A DNA stretch of 10,136 nt from Acanthamoeba castellanii str. Neff (Eukaryota; Discosea; Longamoebia; Acanthamoebidae): the NCBI RefSeq assembly GCF_000313135.1, contig NW_004457299.1, positions 1,942-12,077 on the forward strand, read 5' to 3'. Positions 6,202 through 10,136 of the stretch are shown here, in pieces; position 1 is the stretch's first letter; each line of letters opens with the position of its first letter. Made by a program: the position numbers and the translations under genes. The notes under the pieces were generated by a model. It saw nothing but the letters and a program-made list of their open reading frames with translations, had not been told where the DNA came from and searched no databases.

Positions 6202-8377
6202 ATGGAGAGGGCCATCGTGCGCATGCACTTTGATGACGACACTTTCAAGACGTTTCTGCTCGTACCCACCACCACAGCGGGGGATCTGGTAGCGCAGGTG
6301 CAACAGAAGCTCAAGACAGACTCCCCCTACTACCTCCACTACTCCGCCCCCGGCGTTGCTGGTAATCTGACACTCACTAATTACATCTCCCCTTCCTCCA
6401 TTAACGCTGCGAATAATGATGATGGATCACCTTATTACTCCTCATTTGTGGGTCCCTTTCTCCTTTGCTGGCTGCAGAGCGTTACATCGCGCCCCACGAA
6501 CAGGCGTGGCCCTTCTACAAGCAGCACGGGGAGCGCTGCCGCTACACCTTCCGGCTCAAGGTACGACAACTACCCCGCCTGCCCTAAAACAAACTCCCGT
6601 CGCACGACCGGCTGGAACCCAGACACTGCTTTGTCCCCCCCCCCAACGAGCGAGGTCGTTGTGGTGTTGGTTGTGGTTGTGAAAAGGGAGTCAGCTGCGG
6701 AGCGCTGACCAATCCCTCTCCCCGCGTTCTCCTCGCCTGGGATCCAGGCGCCTGCCGGTGCACCTCCGCCGACGACCGCCGCGGCTGGAGGTATATATAT
6801 TTCTCTATATATGCCCGACCTCACGTCGTGCTTTCTCCTGAGCAGCAGGGGACATGTTCAGAACAGAAGAGAGCAAGTTGGTGGCTGGTGGCTGGTGGTG
6901 GAGGTGTTGTTGATCATCCGGTCGTTGGTCGTGTCGTGTCGTGTCGTGTGCGTCGTGCCGTGCGGGACCAGGTGCAGGTCAGACTCCTGCCCGAGCTGCG
7001 CCGCCCGCGCCTTCCGCGGCCGGTCGAGCGTCGCTCCCGCCGACGCCGGCCGCAGCTGGCCAAGCGCCTGCGTCCCTGGACAGTGCAGGCAGCGTCGCCT
7101 GCAACGACTTTGATGCCCTGCTCAACCAGCTCCAGTTCCCGGGCGTTGGCCCAGCCACTTCCGGGGCTGCTGGCGCTCATCCCTCCGGGGGCTTTGACCC
7201 TCTTGGTGCGCCTGCAGCCCCACATAGACCCCACACAGACCCCATACAGACCCAATGCGTGATGACCCTGACCACATGTGGTCACCATCGTGACTGGGTT
7301 GTTGTGCATGCCCCTCCTGCACAGGCGGACTCACGCTGGGCATGAGTGCCATGGGTCTGGGTGGAGCTGTCGCCCCGCCTTGCGGCGCCTGTGGCCAGCC
7401 CGTGGCCGATAAACTGCTGGTGGCGTTCGGCATGCATTGGCACAAGGTCTGTCTCTTCCCTCCGCGCACCTTCCAATCGCGAATTGCCGCGCGCGTGCGC
7501 GTCTTGAACGTTGCCCGGCCGCTGCTGGCTTGCGACGGAAGGTGAGGACTCTGAGTCGCTCGCATTGTGGCGCGTTCCTCCGTGTGTGCGTGCTGCAGTA
7601 CCATTTGGCCTGCGCCATCTGTCGGCGCAACTTTGACGAGAACGACGTGCCCGTGGTGGAGGGGTCCGACGGCAAGGCCTACTGCCGCACCGACTGGCTC
7701 GATCGATTCGCGCCCAAGTGTGCGCAGTGCACGTTCCCCATCCAGGGCGATTGTACCAACGCCCTCGGCAAGCAATGGCACCCTCAGGTGAGTGGACGCG
7801 CACGCCTCCCCCCTCTCTCCCCCCTCTCCACACCAACGGTGTTGCGACACGACGCATTGGGCTCACTCGTTCCTTCCGTCGTGTGTTCGTGCAATGGGTG
7901 GGTGTGGTTGGTTGGTTGTGGTTGGGTGGGTGTGGTTGGTTGGATTCTAGTGCTTCGTTTGCAAATCGTGCAACAATCCTTTCACGGGCAGCTTCTTCGA
8001 GCACGAGGGCTTTGCCTACTGCGAGAAGCACTACTACGAAGAAAAGGGCCTCATCTGCCCCGAGTGTGATCGGCCCATTATCGGCAAGTGCGTGCGCGCC
8101 AAAGGTTCGTCTTACTACTACTACTACTACCTCAGTATCCTCCCCATTGGCCGCGCTAGCTCCTGTGGAGCCGAGATCTCCCCCCCCCCCAATCCTTTTC
8201 CCCCGTCAACTGACGCAACTCTTCTTCCCCTACCCCATTTGGTGCTGCAACCCAGAGAAGCGATACCACCCGCAACACTTTGTGTGCTCCCATTGCAAGA
8301 CCAAGCTGACCAACTCCTACTTCTTCCACGACAACAAGGTCTTCTGCAAGAAATGCTCCATCGTCTTCTACGGCTGA
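6202..8377 (+). CDS. Three-LIM-domain adaptor with N-terminal ubiquitin-like/RA-like domain, 8 exons
   Basis: Exons 6202-6361, 6478-6560, 6748-6790, 6972-7205, 7325-7446, 7599-7787, 7951-8104 and 8256-8377 total 1107 bases, 368 residues, all phases matching. An alternative acceptor makes exon 4 start at 6978, two residues shorter. Residues 3-81 look like a ubiquitin-fold Ras-association/FERM-F1-like domain: a DDDTFKTFLLV strand pair, then a helix, then ERYIAPHE. Residues 82-138 are a Pro/Ala linker. Residues 141-150 (DFDALLNQLQ) resemble a paxillin LD motif. Three LIM domains follow: LIM1 193-246, LIM2 255-304 and LIM3 313-362. LIM2 and LIM3 have all eight zinc ligands (LIM3 uses HPQH, as in paxillin). 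LIM1 has Asn225 where the first Cys pair of its second finger is normally completed. LIM proteins of this kind scaffold actin-associated and adhesion complexes. The cytosolic/cytoskeletal role is inferred from the family. Zyxin- or paxillin-like ancestry is possible. Confidence 0.88.
7269..7284. repeat. 16-base perfect palindrome in intron 4 of the LIM gene
   Basis: TGACCACATGTGGTCA is perfectly self-complementary with no spacer and lies within intron 7206-7324. Its centre CACATGTG contains an E-box type hexamer (CATATG-like class, here ACATGT). It could be a factor-binding site or chance. Confidence 0.6.
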
Positions 8378-8566
8378 CCCGACACCTGCTTCCCTCCCTC
8401 GTCAGAGTGTTGGCATACCGGGTTGTCTTGTAGTACTCGCGCTGGTCATAAAAAAGATGGGCATTATTTTGCCTTGGTTGGGTGAAACGTTTCTTTTCCT
8501 TCATGGTTTCTTCTCATTTTCTCCAGCCATTCCTTTCGAAACGGCCACGGCGTCTAACGCGCACAC
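8378..8566 (+). promoter_or_regulatory. 189-base intergenic region: LIM gene 3' end and HA gene promoter
   Basis: No exact AATAAA is present. CATAAAAAAG at 8447-8456 is the nearest candidate for a poly(A) signal of the LIM gene, or a TATA-like element for the next gene. The second half (8480-8535) is T/C-rich. An in-frame stop at 8555 precedes the predicted ATG at 8567 of the HA gene. Confidence 0.35.
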
Positions 8567-10136
8567 ATGGAAAGGCACGGCAGCGGGCACCACCACCGCG
8601 ACGGCGACTGTGATGCAGAAGAGGAAGGCGACGAAGTGTTGTTGCTGCTGCGCAACGGGGGTGGCCACGTGGGCAGTCAGCACCTCGCCCTCATCAATCC
8701 GCGCGCCATCCACGAGCCCTCACCCCGCCACGACGAGCAGGAAGCCGGCGAGGAGGACGAAGGGGAGGAGACCGATGGCGAGGACTTGCTGGACGTGGTG
8801 CACCACCGCCGCCGCCGCCGCCACCACCACCACCACCAGCAGCAGCAGCAGGCGGTGCTGGACACGACGACCAGGAGCAAGATGAGGAGGTGGAGGAGGC
8901 CTCACGCCCCCTGCCCTTTGCCCATCTCGGCCACGAGCTGTCCCTGCACCTCCAGCTAGACCACCACCACGACCACCACCACGACCACCACCACGACCAC
9001 CACGACGATGAGCAGCTGCAGCCGAGCCTGCCTCCGCCACCAGGGGCTGGCCGAGGTGGCGAATACCACCACCACCACCAGCAACTGCAGCTGTTGCAAC
9101 AGCAGGCGGGCGTGGTTGGAGGGGTGTGTGGGGCAGCCGTACCATCGGACAGCACGACCACCACCACCACCACCACCAGCACCAGCAGCAGCAGCACCAG
9201 CACGGCAGTGGTGGGCGGGCGGCGGCCTCCAGCGGACTTCCGGTGCACGAGCAGCAGCGAGGAGAAGTGGGAGCGCAAGTTCCAGGAGCTGGTCGAGTTC
9301 AAGCGCGCCCACTCCTCCTTCAAGCCCCTCAAGAAGGCCAACCGCAGGCTCTACTGGTACGTACGCTGCTGCTACTACTCGCCCCATTCCAACGCCGCTG
9401 GCCGGCTCGCTGAGACTGAGCGCGCGGGTGGGTCCCACACCAGGTGGGTCAAGGACCAGCGATCCTTCTTCCGGGAGAGCCGGCTGCCCGCCCATCGCAT
9501 GGAGAAGCTCGTCCAAGTGGGGCTCTTCGAGGGGGACACCCGCACCGTCAGCGCCAAGTGGGACGACATATGGGAAGAGCGGTTCAGCGTACGTTGTTCC
9601 TCCTCTCTCCTCTCTCCTCTCTCCTCTCTCCTCTCTCCTCTCTCCTCTCTCCTCTCTCCTCTCTCGCCCACCTCCACGCGTGTCGTGTCGTTACCTCGTG
9701 GTGTCCTGAGCGACACTATGATGCGCGCGCACTCTACTCACCGTGTACGGCGACACACAGGAGTTGGTGAGTTTCAAGGAGCAGCACGGGCACACGTTGG
9801 TGCCCAACAGAGCCAATGCCGCGCTTTATGCGTGGGTGAGAAGCCAGCGCCTGGCCAAGAGCAAAGGGCGGCTGAACGACACGCGCAAGCGGAGGCTTGA
9901 CGAGATCGAGTTCTGCTGGACGGGCAAGCAGGGCGAGGCCCCGCGGCGAAGTCCCGGTGCCGGCGGTGGCAGCGGCGCCAAGCGACAGAAACTCGAGATT
10001 GTCGTCGATGATGACCAGCGACAGGCTCCGCCCGACGTCGCGGCCGCTGCGAGCCTGCTCCATGCGGCGCCGAGCGCGGCACTCATGTCTCTGCCACCGG
10101 GCCTGGGCATGGAGGGACTCAACGTTGACCACCAGC
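8567..10136 (+). CDS. Tandem helicase-associated (HA) domain protein, 3' end beyond the window
   Basis: Predicted exons 8567-8794, 8875-9356, 9444-9588 and 9761 to the window edge (410 residues plus one base). Residues 1-76 are acidic and Gly/His-containing. Residues 77-205 are low complexity: His-His-His-Asp repeats near 105-120, Gln/Leu, then poly-Thr/Ser. HA1 (about 208-265) is degenerate, with WERKFQELVEF and WWVKDQR but ending GLF rather than GxxW. HA2 (276-338) is close to the consensus: W - RF - L - F - HGHTLVP - LYAWVRSQR - GRL - RLDEI - FCW. A basic KRQKLE after it may direct nuclear import. HA domains are three-helix modules thought to bind nucleic acid, first defined at the ends of helicases and found as stand-alone arrays in some protists and algae. 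No helicase motif is visible here. The first intron lies in triplet repeats and is the least secure part: the donor may be 8795 or 8798, or the frame change may come from repeat-length error. Confidence 0.78.
8801..8851. repeat. Compound triplet repeat (CCG/CAC/CAG) in the HA gene
   Basis: A run of CCG, then CAC, then CAG triplets encodes Arg-His-Gln in one frame, or Pro-Ala in another. I place it in the first predicted intron (8795-8874), because the reading frame changes across it. Confidence 0.8.
8959..9009. repeat. 12-base coding repeat (His-His-His-Asp)
   Basis: Tandem GACCACCACCAC units encode Asp-His-His-His in exon 2 of the HA gene. His-rich tracts of this type can bind metal or drive nuclear-speckle localisation, but nothing in the sequence decides this. 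Confidence 0.85.
9601..9665. repeat. 7-base minisatellite (TCCTCTC)n in intron 3 of the HA gene
   Basis: About nine tandem copies of TCCTCTC begin just inside the 5' splice site at 9589. All-pyrimidine on the sense strand, it may influence splicing. The remaining intron up to 9760 is ordinary. Confidence 0.9.

Noticed and set aside
6791..6812. TATATATA blocks at 6791-6812 as a promoter TATA box
   Set aside because: They start at the 5' splice site of LIM gene intron 3 and lie far inside the gene. No new start codon with coding sequence follows.
8694..9516. Long minus-strand open frames opposite the HA gene
   Set aside because: They are poly-Trp/Ser/Val/Gly translations of CAC, CAG and GAC repeats and are shadows of the plus-strand coding sequence.

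Overview
The window looks like nuclear DNA of a GC-rich, intron-dense amoebozoan, most likely Acanthamoeba or a close relative. This is inferred from style, not from a database match. The signs are many short GT-AG introns (63 to about 300 bases) with GTRCG-type donors, long low-complexity His/Gln/Pro/Ala tracts, very short intergenic spaces, a LIM-domain cytoskeletal adaptor and a helicase-associated (HA) domain protein. There are no prokaryotic operon features, no rRNA or tRNA that I can find, no CRISPR array and no convincing transposase. Base 17 is an N, so this is draft sequence.

Layout. Bases 1-572 hold no gene I can support, but do hold a degenerate tandem repeat (unit about 150-174 bases). 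A minus-strand gene of 11 exons runs from 4191 down to 790. It encodes a predicted 761-residue helical-repeat (ARM/HEAT-like) protein with a basic C-terminal nuclear-localisation-like motif and no family I can name. Its first intron contains a 44-base near-perfect palindrome. Only 77 bases separate its predicted start from that of a divergent plus-strand gene (4269-6103, 4 exons, 426 residues), which I do not recognise apart from a C-terminal UVR-like helical hairpin and a Gln/His tract. After a 98-base gap with a canonical AATAAA comes a plus-strand gene of 8 exons (6202-8377, 368 residues). It encodes a three-LIM-domain adaptor with an N-terminal ubiquitin-like/Ras-association-like domain, a Pro/Ala-rich linker and a paxillin-type LD-like motif. 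After a 189-base gap, a fourth gene (8567 to beyond the window end) encodes two tandem HA domains behind an acidic, His/Gln/Thr-rich N-terminus.

Exon models were built by hand by matching donor and acceptor sites to reading-frame phase. In the first three genes every junction is phase-consistent and the summed exons give one uninterrupted reading frame. The least certain points are the first exon of the minus-strand gene, the first intron of the HA gene and one acceptor in the LIM gene.

The four genes do not form an evident pathway. The LIM protein should act at the actin cytoskeleton or adhesion sites. The HA protein and the minus-strand helical-repeat protein both look nuclear. I see no defence, biosynthetic or mobile system. 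The most noteworthy items are the palindrome in intron 1 of the minus-strand gene, the Ubl + LD-like + LIM architecture with an altered LIM1 zinc ligand, the two unassigned proteins sharing a tiny bidirectional promoter, and the repeat block at the left edge.
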